Assembly (NCBI RefSeq): GCF_000224145.3
Contig: NC_020173.2
Coordinates: 1,063,273 to 1,127,272, forward strand
DNA from: Ciona intestinalis
Taxonomy: Eukaryota; Chordata; Ascidiacea; Phlebobranchia; Cionidae
Direction: 5' to 3'
Length of the DNA: 64,000 nucleotides
Below, piece by piece: positions 36,543 through 46,333 of the stretch. Under the pieces are notes generated by a model, which did not search any database, had not been told where the DNA came from, and saw only the letters and a list, made by a program, of their open reading frames with translations. Position numbers and translations under genes: made by a program. Position 1 is the first letter of the stretch. The number at the start of each line of letters is the position of its first letter.

Positions 36543-37892
36543 TTACGAAGTTAACACAGGCTGCGTGTTTCCACTTTTTTCACCAACTTTTTTGGTCTCA
36601 CAACCAGGAGTGGATTGTGTACTACTGTTGATGCTAAGACTTTCCAGCTCTGACAGCAAATCTGACGATGCAGGAGTTGAAATGTCTTCTGAAAGAAGAT
36701 CATTGAGCTCTTGCTCCAACTCATCATTGGAGAATTCTGATTCGGAAACAGGAGTAGCCATGATGGAGGAGATGTCATCCTGCTCTGCGATCATGTCCCC
36801 AAGATCATTCATTGTGTCCTCCACAGCATCAATGTTTAGTCCTCCTTCATCTTTTAGTTTCTTATACATCTCAATCCCAGCTTTGTATGTTTCAACCACT
36901 AGCATATCTGTCTTGCACTGATGTATGCGCTCCAAAAGCTGCTGAACATTGCTTAGTGAGGCATCCTTCTTGTCAAGAACTACAGTTAACCTTCGCTTTT
37001 TTCTCAAATAATTTTTAGCAAGCACTCTGTGCTTATTCCGAATACTCTCTCTGCACAAATTGACGAGTTTTGTTTGCTCCGTGTACAGAAAAGTGATTTC
37101 TTTCTCCAGAACCTTTTCAGACTCTTCTAATTCCAGAATTCCAAGGTCTACTTCACCTACAGGTTGTGCAGTTGTTTCTGATGGTGCTGCGAACTTGATA
37201 TACCTTTTTACTTGTTTACTTGGTGAACTGGTACCTGCAGCTGCTGTGGGCTCTGGCATATACACTGAAGCAGATTTCTTGTTCTCTAAAGTTAAAATAA
37301 CTAAGTCCAAGCAGTCTGTCCCATTCACAATATCAGATGTCAATGCTTGTAGTTGCTTGTATGAATAAATATATGTCTTGTTGGGGTGATCCTCTTTCTG
37401 TTTTTCTTCATGGACTCTCTCCAGCACCAAATGGCACATTTTATGCAGCGATTTCATGCAAATATACTGCTGGCTGCCAAAATCCCCTTTCCCCTTCAAA
37501 GGACTAAATACTTTCCCAGTTATCCAAGTTGTTGGTTTTCGTACCAGCACATTAAGGCCCCAGCCCAACCATGTTGAATTTCTACTCAGATCCTGTGCAT
37601 ATTCTGATGCTGAGACAAATTCCTTTGACTGCTTTAAGTCTTCCCACACAACATGTAGGCCCATAGGTTTCCTGTCATCCCTTGCCACCCATACACTCAC
37701 AGTATCTAAAGTAACCTTCATTCTATTGTTCTGCACACATAAATCCATGATCAGGGTCCTCCAAAAGTCAAGTTTTGACTTCCAGTGAGCGGGATTATGG
37801 GAAGGATCGGGAGGAAATGCAGAGAAGAGAAAGTTCATTCTCTGTTCATCATTCCAACAGTCTGTGAGATCACTTGGCTTTTTTAATTCCAT
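36543..37892 (-). CDS. CHMP7: CHMP7, ESCRT-III family protein
   Basis: Single exon starting at MELKKPSDLTDCW, 449 residues (human 453). The N-terminal half has the winged-helix region (FLFSAFPPDP, WLGWGLNVLVRKPTTWI). The second half is a Snf7 helical domain (LEESEKVLEKEITFLYTEQT, KNYLRKKRRL). The tail is acidic with MIM-like helices (DELEQELNDLLSED, DLLSELESLSIN) for VPS4 binding. CHMP7 recruits ESCRT-III to the re-forming nuclear envelope through LEM2. An in-frame TTG lies two codons earlier, but the ATG at 37890-37892 is the sound start. The stop codon of the upstream membrane protein lies two bases before it. Confidence 0.96.
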   Translation of the reverse strand: MELKKPSDLTDCWNDEQRMNFLFSAFPPDPSHNPAHWKSKLDFWRTLIMDLCVQNNRMKVTLDTVSVWVARDDRKPMGLHVVWEDLKQSKEFVSASEYAQDLSRNSTWLGWGLNVLVRKPTTWITGKVFSPLKGKGDFGSQQYICMKSLHKMCHLVLERVHEEKQKEDHPNKTYIYSYKQLQALTSDIVNGTDCLDLVILTLENKKSASVYMPEPTAAAGTSSPSKQVKRYIKFAAPSETTAQPVGEVDLGILELEESEKVLEKEITFLYTEQTKLVNLCRESIRNKHRVLAKNYLRKKRRLTVVLDKKDASLSNVQQLLERIHQCKTDMLVVETYKAGIEMYKKLKDEGGLNIDAVEDTMNDLGDMIAEQDDISSIMATPVSESEFSNDELEQELNDLLSEDISTPASSDLLSELESLSINSSTQSTPGCETKKVGEKSGNTQPVLTS

Positions 37893-37894
37893 CT

Positions 37895-38884
37895 TCAAAG
37901 TCTCTTCTTTTCTCTATAAATAAAACAATATACATTAGGAGCATGTTGTACAGTGGTAACATGTTGTACCGTCTATACATACAGTGATATGCCAATACTA
38001 TGTTTTTTATGCTAATACTATGTCTTTCATGTTAATAGTAATACTATGTTTTTTATGCTAATACCATGTCTTTTTTCATTGAAAATTGGCACCACCAATC
38101 CATGCTGAAAAATCAAACAAAAAGTGGGGCAAACCAAACTCAAACCATATAATGCCCACAGGTAAAGCATGTGTTTTTATTGGAGAGTCAGGTTTTACTT
38201 TTCACTGACTAATCTACCAACCTGTTGTGTTCACCACGTCCAGCAGTTGGAGATGAAGGGTTGGAAACTAAACAAGAAAATGTTTGCTTTAAAATCTATT
38301 GACACAGAAAATGATAACAGTAACAGAAAATAAAACTTACTGTTGTTTTCTTTTGAAAAGTGTTCAGTAATTGATCTGCTGTATATTTTCCAAGCTACAC
38401 AAATAAGAAACACCAAGCAGTTACAGATCACACACTCAACAAGAAGAACTTGAACTTGCCAATCCCCGGATTTATTTGCCTCTACAAGCTGTAAACAATG
38501 TGTCATTAGGTGCATGGATTTTCTGGTCAGTTTAAATGCATAAATTACAGCCCATATATATGACAAAATTGTCTTTATTTTAAAAACCACAATATTAATT
38601 GTTTGTATTGAATTTTGATTACCGGTACTGCCAACAATTTATGTTATAGGCTAATAAAGCTATATTATGCTCGATAACTATTCAAATAATGATATAAAAT
38701 AATAAGACAACTGCAACAGAACCTCTGAATATATCCCGTTCGTATAATTTGAAATAAGAGTAAACAAATTTCCTGCTTTGATCTCTTCAATTATATCTAC
38801 CATATTTAGCCTAACCTTCTGCACGCAAAAACATGTCAAAAAGGAAACATGTAAAAAGGTAAATAAAAAAATACGAAACTTCAT
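37895..38884 (-). CDS. Small single-pass membrane protein, 124 residues, unrecognised
   Basis: Exons 38723-38884, 38341-38488, 38222-38267 and 37895-37913. The protein starts with a signal-peptide-like MKFRIFLFTFLHVSFLTCF, followed by about 60 extracytosolic residues with one N-glycosylation site (N-Y-T). A membrane helix (VLLVECVICNCLVFLICVAW) follows, then a basic cytosolic tail ending in EKKRL. Type I topology is inferred. The first donor (GAG|gttctg) is weak, so exon 1's end is the least sure part. The last exon is continuous with the CHMP7 exon: TGA at 37895-37897, then two bases, then the CHMP7 ATG. I do not recognise the family. Confidence 0.6.
37985..38075. repeat. Short tandem array in an intron
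   Basis: ATGCTAATACTATGTTTTT-like words repeat four to five times with period about 20-22. It lies in the last intron of the small membrane gene. Confidence 0.7.
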
Positions 38885-39091
38885 GGCGCATTCAGAATGA
38901 CCATAAACTATTTACCAAAACTGTTTTATTTACCCTCTTTTGCAAAATGGAAACGAGAAAAACACATCTCATATTGAAGTCACTGAACTGTGACCGTTAT
39001 TACATCACAAGCTGGGGATTCCCCTTAACAGAAATCTAAAACTTTATAGGCACATGTTCTGCGTTTGTTCTTCGTCTTCAATTGTTAAAAG
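38885..39091. promoter_or_regulatory. Shared upstream region of the membrane gene and SNRNP25
   Basis: Only 207 bp separate the divergent start codons, so this is probably a bidirectional promoter. It includes GTGACCGTTATTACATCAC. No TATA box is evident. Confidence 0.45.
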
Positions 39092-39749
39092 ATGGAGAAA
39101 GAAGAGCCATCTTTTAGCGAGGTGATGAATTTTTATAATGATAAACTCGATGAGCTGTTGGGGGATCCACTGCTTAATGATTTACCACAGGAAGTTACAC
39201 TGGAAGAAGTAAGTTTTCCTAATAATGAATGCGCTGACAAACATTTACCAGAGTTTTAACACTTGACATATGTTTTATATAAAAGCATGAATTCTGCTGC
39301 ATTGGCTACTATACGTAAGCGTATTTTTTAAACTAGAGGACTGCCAACATTCGTTTACTGCACCAATTTCAACATGTTTAATAAATACATTTAAACATAA
39401 TACATGCACTTTTATTTTTAAGTGTTATTCTTAGGTGAATGCAAAAATTGCTTTGGAATTCGGACAAGCGATGACTATCAGAATAAGAAGAGCTGATGGC
39501 TTTACATATCCAGTCATTGTCAAGCAAGATGCTACTATTGGTGAATTGAAAAAAGCTATTACACGACATGTACAGCTGAAGCAGCAGAGGGAAGGTGGGA
39601 ATCAATGCATTTCATGGAGAAGGGTGTGGAAGTCATACTGGCTTTACTACGATGGACAAAAATTAAAAGAAGATTCTCATAAATTAAAAGACTATGGATT
39701 GCGCAATCATGATGAAGTCACATTTATAAAACGTTTAAAAGAAAAATAA
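39092..39749 (+). CDS. SNRNP25: U11/U12 snRNP 25 kDa protein
   Basis: Exons 39092-39208 and 39435-39749, 143 residues (human 132). The motifs DPLLNDLPQEVTLEEVNAKI, ALEFGQAMTIRIRRADG, the block around HVQLKQQREGG and DYGLRNHDEVTFIKRLKEK match SNRNP25. The fold is ubiquitin-like. The protein is part of the U11 snRNP that recognises 5' splice sites of U12-type introns. Its own intron is U2-type (gtaagt). The window also holds a U12-type intron in UBE2H. Confidence 0.96.
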
Positions 39750-40477
39750 TAAATCTGTATTTTGTTCACTGTTCTGTTTCTTTACCTTTTTACATGATGT
39801 TTTTGTACTGCAATATATTATACTTTCCTGTTGAATAACATAGAATATTAATTGGAAAAATTATGCTTTAGATTATAAACTGCTTCGAAGCTGCATTTAA
39901 ATATGTGTTGCATAAATATTTGTTGTAAGTCTCTCATGTTACCCAACACAGAAACAATAATACAAATTTAACCAAGTCAGCAATTCAAGATTTAACCTGT
40001 GTATTAGTAAATGCCTTGTTTTTCCTTCATCCAGCTGCTTTACATTAAAATGAACGTTTATGTCAGAAGCAGGAAATATTATTAAGGTATTACTCTTATT
40101 GGTTCTGTTTAATTGGACTTAATGAACATTGTTTACTTACACTGCTGGTTGTCGCACTGCATATTGATACAGCTTATTCACTCCAAATACAGCCACTCTG
40201 AAAAATGTGCTTGTTAATCATTATTCAAATATATGTATGAGGAAATCATGTTCATAGGCAATCAAACTGCTAGCATATAACACCAGCGTAAGTGTTAAAG
40301 ATAAATATAAGCTAGTTGTTCGTAACTCCAGTAGAAAAATTTTGCTTAAATTATTACAAATGATTTTTTTCTTAAACTTGTTTCTTTTATTTATGAAAGC
40401 TTTTGTTTAGATTATCTTTTGAAATACCATATTTTAAAACAACAACCTAATTTAAATTTCCTTGGGCTTTGATACAG
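39750..40477. other. Intergenic stretch without a recognised gene
   Basis: AT-rich 3' flank of SNRNP25 and 5' flank of the next gene. No ORF or repeat that I can name. Confidence 0.6.
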
Positions 40478-40992
40478 ATGAGTTATACCTTTAACAACTG
40501 TGTGGTCAACTTTTCAGCCAAGGGCCCTGAAAATGTACCTCTTCCTGGTTCTAGTAAAAAGGATGCAAAAAGAGGGCCAAAACGGACAAATTTCAAGTAA
40601 GAAATTTCATTTGTATTGAGCAATTATATAAAATAAATACCAATAAGGGCCCATTATTTAAAAAAATAAACTGTTTAAATATTTTTAGACGGGGAAGACC
40701 TACAGAAACATCAAAGTTAGTATTCTTGGTTTTCTTTTACCTGTTCCTATAATGGCTGGTGTAATGTTATAGGTTGCTAAAAAAAAGAGGTCTCAAAGGT
40801 TGGTTAAAAACAAAAGTAAAAGAAGAGGTTCAAAACAAAGAGACAGAAGATGAAGTGGAGCGGATGCATATGATAAAAAAGGAAGAGGAGATGATTAAGA
40901 TAAAACAGAAGATACCAGAAGAGGAAGAAGAAGAATTTACCGTTCTATCTGTAGATGGAATTGAATACCCAAACTGTCAAAAATCAAAATAA
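40478..40992 (+). CDS. Small charged protein with an AT-hook-like motif, unrecognised
   Basis: Exons 40478-40596, 40689-40715 (27 nt) and 40773-40992 sum to 366 nt, 121 residues. An acceptor (GATACAG) abuts the ATG, which fits a trans-spliced first exon with no 5' UTR. The protein begins MSYTFNNCVVNFSAKGPENV. It has a K-R-G-R-P core encoded across the micro-exon junction, as in AT-hook DNA-binding motifs, then a basic-acidic helical stretch with EEMIKIKQKIPEEEEEEF, and ends DGIEYPNCQKSK. A nuclear or chromatin role is inference from the motif alone. It sits between SNRNP25 and RENBP on the same strand. Confidence 0.6.
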
Positions 40993-41493
40993 AATTAATT
41001 CATATCTTTTGGATCTGTTATGTATTGTAGTATTTTTCAAATATATTATCTGTATTCTTGTTTAGAGTCGCAAAATTTATGATTAAGATCTGCAAGAGCT
41101 GAATAAGTTGAGAAAAAAAACTGTGTTTTTTGTTGGTAACTGTTGTTCTTTTTGTTATTAACAAAAAGTTTTATTAACATAGACATCAGGTAGATGTATA
41201 TTTAGCTAATTGTTTAAACTAAATAATGTTATCCAGATAAGATGTTTTGAGAAGTCTTGTTGAGTATAGAATTATCCAATATGGAGTTTTATTACAAAAG
41301 TAGGCTACTTCATTGATTACATGGTTGGTCAATATTTACAAACTCATATTGTTATACCATTAGTACTGCATATTGATACAACGCACAACCCTTGCATTAA
41401 CATATGCTTGTTAATAATTATCTATGTTCCAGTAAACAATATGTCACTTGCCAATTGCACTGCAAGCTTGCAAAAGCACTTTGCCTTAAAAAG
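40993..41493. other. Intergenic stretch before RENBP
   Basis: AT-rich, with no recognisable element. The reading frame of RENBP stays open upstream to about 41404, but similarity to known RENBP starts at the ATG at 41494. Confidence 0.6.
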
Positions 41494-44400
41494 ATGGGAG
41501 ATCAAAGAACTATTTTACAAGAATGGTTAAATAAAATACAAGCGGAACTAGAATCAGTTGTAAAGTTTTGGACCACACATTCACATGATGTTGAAAATGG
41601 GTAAGAGTTTAGGATTTGAAATTGTGGTGTATCATGCTACATTTTGTGCAGGGGATTTTTTAACTGTCTGGATAAAGATGGTAAAGTATATGATGAAATA
41701 AAATACACCTGGCTTCAAGCACGGCAGGTGTGGATGTATTGTAGATTGTATGTAGAAGTGGAACGATTTCATACACCCGATATTTTGGAAGCTGCAAGAA
41801 ATGGTATGTAGTATGGGTAAAATCATCAAAACAATAAACTTAACTTTGTGTGTAATGATTCTACATAACTATTTTTAAACTTAAAAAGATGCAACACTGT
41901 AAAATGTCACCTACCAATTACGTTTCCATGTACATTTCACTTCTAATCAGGCGCAGATTTTTTGCTGGAAAAGTGTCTTATTAAACAAAATGGTTTTACC
42001 CGCTGTCCATTCTCTGTTGCAAAAGATGGGGCAACTATAAAAGTGCAACGAACTATGTTTGCTGAGTGTTTTTATGTTCTTGCAATGTCCGAAATGGGAA
42101 GAGCATCTACAGAAGAGAAGTATAAGGTAAACATGACATAAAACAGTTTAGAATAATGTATGACTTAACAGAGTATTTAAAGCAATATATGGTAGATCAT
42201 GTAGATTTTTGTTGTGAATTGTGTCTTTTATATTGATTTATATTTGGAAAACAAGTTGCAGCTACACTATAACTGGTTGAAGAAATTTACTTGTTTTATT
42301 CCCGCTTGGCTGGTAATAACAGTCAAGTTGGAGCAATTGCCATTAAGTGTTTTGCTCAAGGACACATGTGCCCACGATGGCACTAGCGAGAGCCCTGAAC
42401 CCATTACCTCTGGATTAGAGGTAGGAATACTAACGAACTGTGCAAGAGCATTAGACAATGGTTATGTGCTGTTGTTTCTTACAGGTACGATATAAATAAA
42501 TACTAGGGACCCAGGCAGATAGTGTAATCTATGAATAACTTAATTAAACAATGATTATTTTTATTGGTTTTTCTTATATTTCCATTCAGGTTGCAGCAAG
42601 AGACATGATGCGCCAAATTAAGCATTGGTGTCTGGTGGATACTGAGGGCTTAGGAAGGGAAAATATTCCAGGAAGTAGTTTTTCCGCTTCTTTGGCAGTG
42701 CCTTTGATGGCTTACTGTGTGTGGGAGCAAATGTTAACATGTGAGATAAACTGGAGTGATGATGCAGAGGTTTTGCAGAAATGGGCACTAGATAAAATGT
42801 TGCAACATATTCAGGTTTAGAAAATTATATCTTATTATTTCGTTTTGCCAAAATTTTTTAAGACTTTGTTCGATACAGGATATTTGCTTGCGGTAGTTAT
42901 ATTTTTTTACTTGCGGTAGTTATATATAGACTTTGTTCGATACAGGATATTTGCTTGCGGTAATTATATGTTTTTACTTGCGGTAGTTATATATAGACTC
43001 TGTTCGATACAGGATATTTGCTTGCGGTAGTTATTTATTTATTTTCTAAAATGATAACGCAAAATAGTATTAATGTGTTTTTGTATAAATATTGACATGT
43101 GATTGTTCAAAATCTCTTCATTCGTTTTTGTTTAAAAGAGAAATGGGCAACATGTTTTGGAGAATGTATCAGACTTGGGAGAGGAACTTCCAGGATCTGC
43201 AGGTCGTTTGCAAATACCAGGTAAATGAGTGTAACTTACTTATCCTTGCTTGTCGGGCAACAAAAGTTATTATAACAGGGGTTTACTTTTTCATACATCT
43301 AGTACCTACTTTTGCCACCTTCGTAGATTTGTGACTAATAATTTTTAAATGTATGGCTGACAATTTACACAACTCACAAATGAGCATCTAGGTTGGAACA
43401 ATTTTCATAGGTCCCTTATACAATAACACATATGCTAAAATGTTAGCAGCATTAAGCTTCGTCTTTGGTATAAAGGCAGATGTACCAACCACCATACCAG
43501 ATGTGTTAAACGAATGAATGAATGTAACTTGCTTCATCCTCACTTTTTATCTCCATAAATTTAAACATTTAGGTCATGCTATTGAAGGTGGCTGGTTCTT
43601 GTTGCAAAATGCGATGATGAATAAGGACAAAGAACTTGCTGAAAAAGCACTGACATCATTTATAAACAAACCTTTCGAGTAAGCAAAATTCAGTTGTTTT
43701 TCTTCTTAGATCATATCAAACAATCATCATTAAATTTTTTTCTTAAACCACCTTTTTTTAATTCTTATTAAACTTGTTATGTAATGTTTAATAATTTAAA
43801 CTTTAAATTACTTCATGTTAAGGCAGGGGTGGGATAAAGTGAACAAAGGTATTTTCTACTTTCTTGATGTGGAGGGGTATTCTCCAACTCAACTTGAATG
43901 GAACATGAAACTGTGGTGGCCACTTAATGAAGCAATGATTGCGTTTCTTATGGCTTACCAGTACACAGCGGATAATAGCTATTTAGAGAAGTTTCAAACT
44001 GTTGCTGAGTATACATTTGCAAAGGTCATAAATGATGTAAACATAGCACAGCTCTTGTAAATGACTGCAATGGTTTTATACCTATTTAATATGAAGTGAT
44101 ACGTTACTGCATATCTTAAAACTTGCGAGTTCTGTTCCAAGCCTGCTGTAGCAGTTGCTGTTAGAGGCGATAGCTTTAACCCAGACTGTTTACACAGAGA
44201 TCAAGTACACAGGTTCTAACATCTATTAATACACATACAATGTAATAAAGCTATATGTGTAAGCGTGATTTAACAACTGTTGTTTTGTCGCTATATCCTG
44301 TCTTCTTGTTTAAAATATTTCTAAATCTTTCCTACCGTAATCCAAGAAAATACAAGTTATTATTATTATTACAGTTCCCTGATAAGCAGCATGGTGGTTG

Positions 44401-44524
44401 GTATGGTTACTTGGATAACAAAGGTGAACTGACTCATCGTTTTAAAGGTGGTCCTTGGAAAGGTTTCTTCCATGTTCCAAGATCTCTCTATATGTGTGAA
44501 AAAATCCTAAAGAAGTTGTTGTAA
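41494..44524 (+). CDS. RENBP: N-acylglucosamine 2-epimerase (renin-binding protein)
   Basis: Eight exons total 1200 nt, 399 residues: 41494-41600, 41652-41803, 41951-42126, 42590-42814, 43139-43220, 43573-43678, 43823-44024 and 44375-44524. RENBP hallmarks: [29 protein letters not shown], the [18 protein letters not shown] block, [11 protein letters not shown], and [20 protein letters not shown]. It ends [18 protein letters not shown]. The enzyme has an alpha/alpha barrel and interconverts N-acetylglucosamine and N-acetylmannosamine, feeding or draining sialic acid metabolism. Catalytic histidines are in GHAIEGGW and in FHVPR. Third gene of the SNRNP25 group on this strand. Confidence 0.96.
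42325..42455 (-). repeat. SINE, head and core, minus orientation
   Basis: Core CTCAAGGACACATGTGCCCA and the reverse of the tRNA-like head (GAACCCATTACCTCTGGATT). It lies in RENBP intron 3. Confidence 0.65.
42861..43032. repeat. 67-bp tandem array, about 2.6 copies
   Basis: Starts at 42861, 42928 and 42995 with AGACTTTGTTCGATACAGGA (third copy one change). Each unit contains the TTGCTTGCGGTAGTTAT word, which itself recurs within the unit. It lies in RENBP intron 4. Confidence 0.9.
43215..43560 (-). repeat. Diverged SINE, minus orientation
   Basis: TGTAACTTACTTATCCTTGC at the left and a core with ATGGCTGACAATTTACACAA. A second tail piece (GAATGTAACTTGCTTCATCC) ends it. It starts within a few bases of the RENBP exon 5 donor. 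Confidence 0.55.
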
Positions 44525-46333
44525 ATTATCAGGTGTTTGAAATTGAATATGCATAGCTGTAATGAATGTGCATGTAAATTGCAATGTCTTAAAAGACAGT
44601 TTAATTCATGCTGTTGATTTTTTATGTACACTGCAAACATTAAAGCCTTATTGGCATTTTAGGTCCATTATAGTCTGTTGTGGAGCAAAGACAGTTTGGG
44701 TTCTGTACAGAGACTATGTTTGTCACAGACATTCAGTGTAAATTTTAAAATCCGGCGCCGTGGTATTATGGTTAGCGCGCCTGCCTGTAACCTGGAGGTT
44801 ATGGGTTCAAGGCTCGCGGCGGCTACCATTGTGGGCGTATGTGTCCTTGAGCAAGACACTTAACGGCAATTGCTCCAACCCAGTGGTTACTAATGGGTTG
44901 TCCAAATTATCAGCCATACATAAAAAAAGAAAAAATCCCCCAAAAAATAATCACCCACGAAGTAACATACATGGTAACTCGTAAGCTGGCACAAGGTGTT
45001 AAACCCGTGTGATAACGACTGTCGTTTTCCAGCCACGCGAGGATAAAGTAAGTTACATTGATACATTCAATCGCAGAGATTTTTTCTGTAAAATTATTTA
45101 TGTCCCAGGTCAAATGCGTACATGAACTAAATAATAAGCATATTTTCTTTTGTAACTTTTTATTCATTCAAAATGCAGTATAGTCAATTTTTGTAGTCAC
45201 GGCTATGTACAGTAAAATCACTCCTCAGCTTGTATAAAAAAGAAATAGCGTGTGTTGCGCCCAACGTACTTTGTTAGGTACAAAGAAACATAATTTTCTA
45301 AAACAAATTTTTCAACATTTTGTTTCAACGTGACGAGCCAACAGTCAGGTAATTTGTGGGATGAGAAATTTTGAGCTGAGAGAGTATTCCAGCGTACGAG
45401 CAATCAACAAGTGCTCTTTGCACAACACGTTGAACACATCACAGCTAATACATAAAAGGGGAGCGGGTAAGAAGAGAAGAACAGTTTACACCAACACAAA
45501 GAACAGAACGTTTTGGAGGGAACAAGACTCTGTGAAGGTCACACAATCAGTGCTCAAATCCATGTTCACCGCAATTAAGTGTCCCAACACCGCAAATCAA
45601 AAATTCATCCGTGCCACAACGCAATTCATAATATCAGTTCAACAGAAGTACAAATATGACATGTTGAATAACCAACGAAGCTTAAGTCTCTAGGATCTTA
45701 GTGTTAGATTAGTTTTGTTACACTTTTTTGTATTCTGTAGTAAATACCACATTTTGGGCAAATAAAAGTTACTCACAACACACTACGGTGGCAAACATGC
45801 GGGTAAAACTTAAAATTCTAAAAATTGTCATTTACCGAAAAACTTCACTTTTTCACCATCTACAATAGTGGTAACTTGGGTGGTGAAAACTTGGCTGGAG
45901 AAGCAAGCTTGCTTCACACAGAGAACATCAACGGAACATTGATTGTTGCCAGCCTCGCTGGATAGGGGCATTGCATTAAAAGTATTATGCTACGAATAAG
46001 CTTTTTACTATAGTTTGTCTCTACATTGTGGGAATAGATGGACTAGAACGCTTTTTCATGTGACCTCCTTTTGTCTGAACAGCACGTGTGGAAATAAAAG
46101 GTACACAGGGTTAGAACAAATAAGACGCGTGAAATACTAAATAAGAGGAAGTAAAAACGTTTTGCAGCGCCGTCGCCATGCTGTCAGGACCCAAACCAAG
46201 CATTTGTATCAAAGTAGCAAGCCTTTAGCAACAAGTGAGCAGACAACAAGTGCTGCATCAACAAAGTCCTTGCTAAGGTTTGACCTAAAAAGTCAATGAC
46301 GTGTGAGCTGCTAAAAAAGGTCCAAATCTGCCG
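44525..46333. other. Gap between RENBP and UBE2H, mostly 3' UTR
   Basis: RENBP and UBE2H converge here. 44525-44751 is RENBP 3' flank, with TTAAAGCC near 44640. 44752-45065 is a SINE. 45066-46333 is probably the long 3' UTR of UBE2H, which has no other clear end. A 110-codon ORF at 45361-45693 has no recognisable similarity and no exon signals. Confidence 0.5.
44752..45065 (+). repeat. Full-length tRNA-derived SINE
   Basis: The head starts GGCGCCGTGGTATTATGGTT, with a B-box-like GGGTTCAAGGC. The core GAGCAAGACACTTAACGGCA and tail ending in GCGAGGATAAAGTAAG follow, then TACATTGATACATTC. It is the best copy with the one at 28150. Confidence 0.85.

Noticed and set aside
36565-36921. 118-codon antisense ORF over CHMP7
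   Set aside because: It mirrors the Ser/Glu-rich codons of the CHMP7 tail, which favours open antisense frames. There is no independent support.
45361-45693. 110-codon plus-strand ORF
   Set aside because: No recognisable similarity and no supporting splice or start context. It lies where the 3' UTR of UBE2H is expected.
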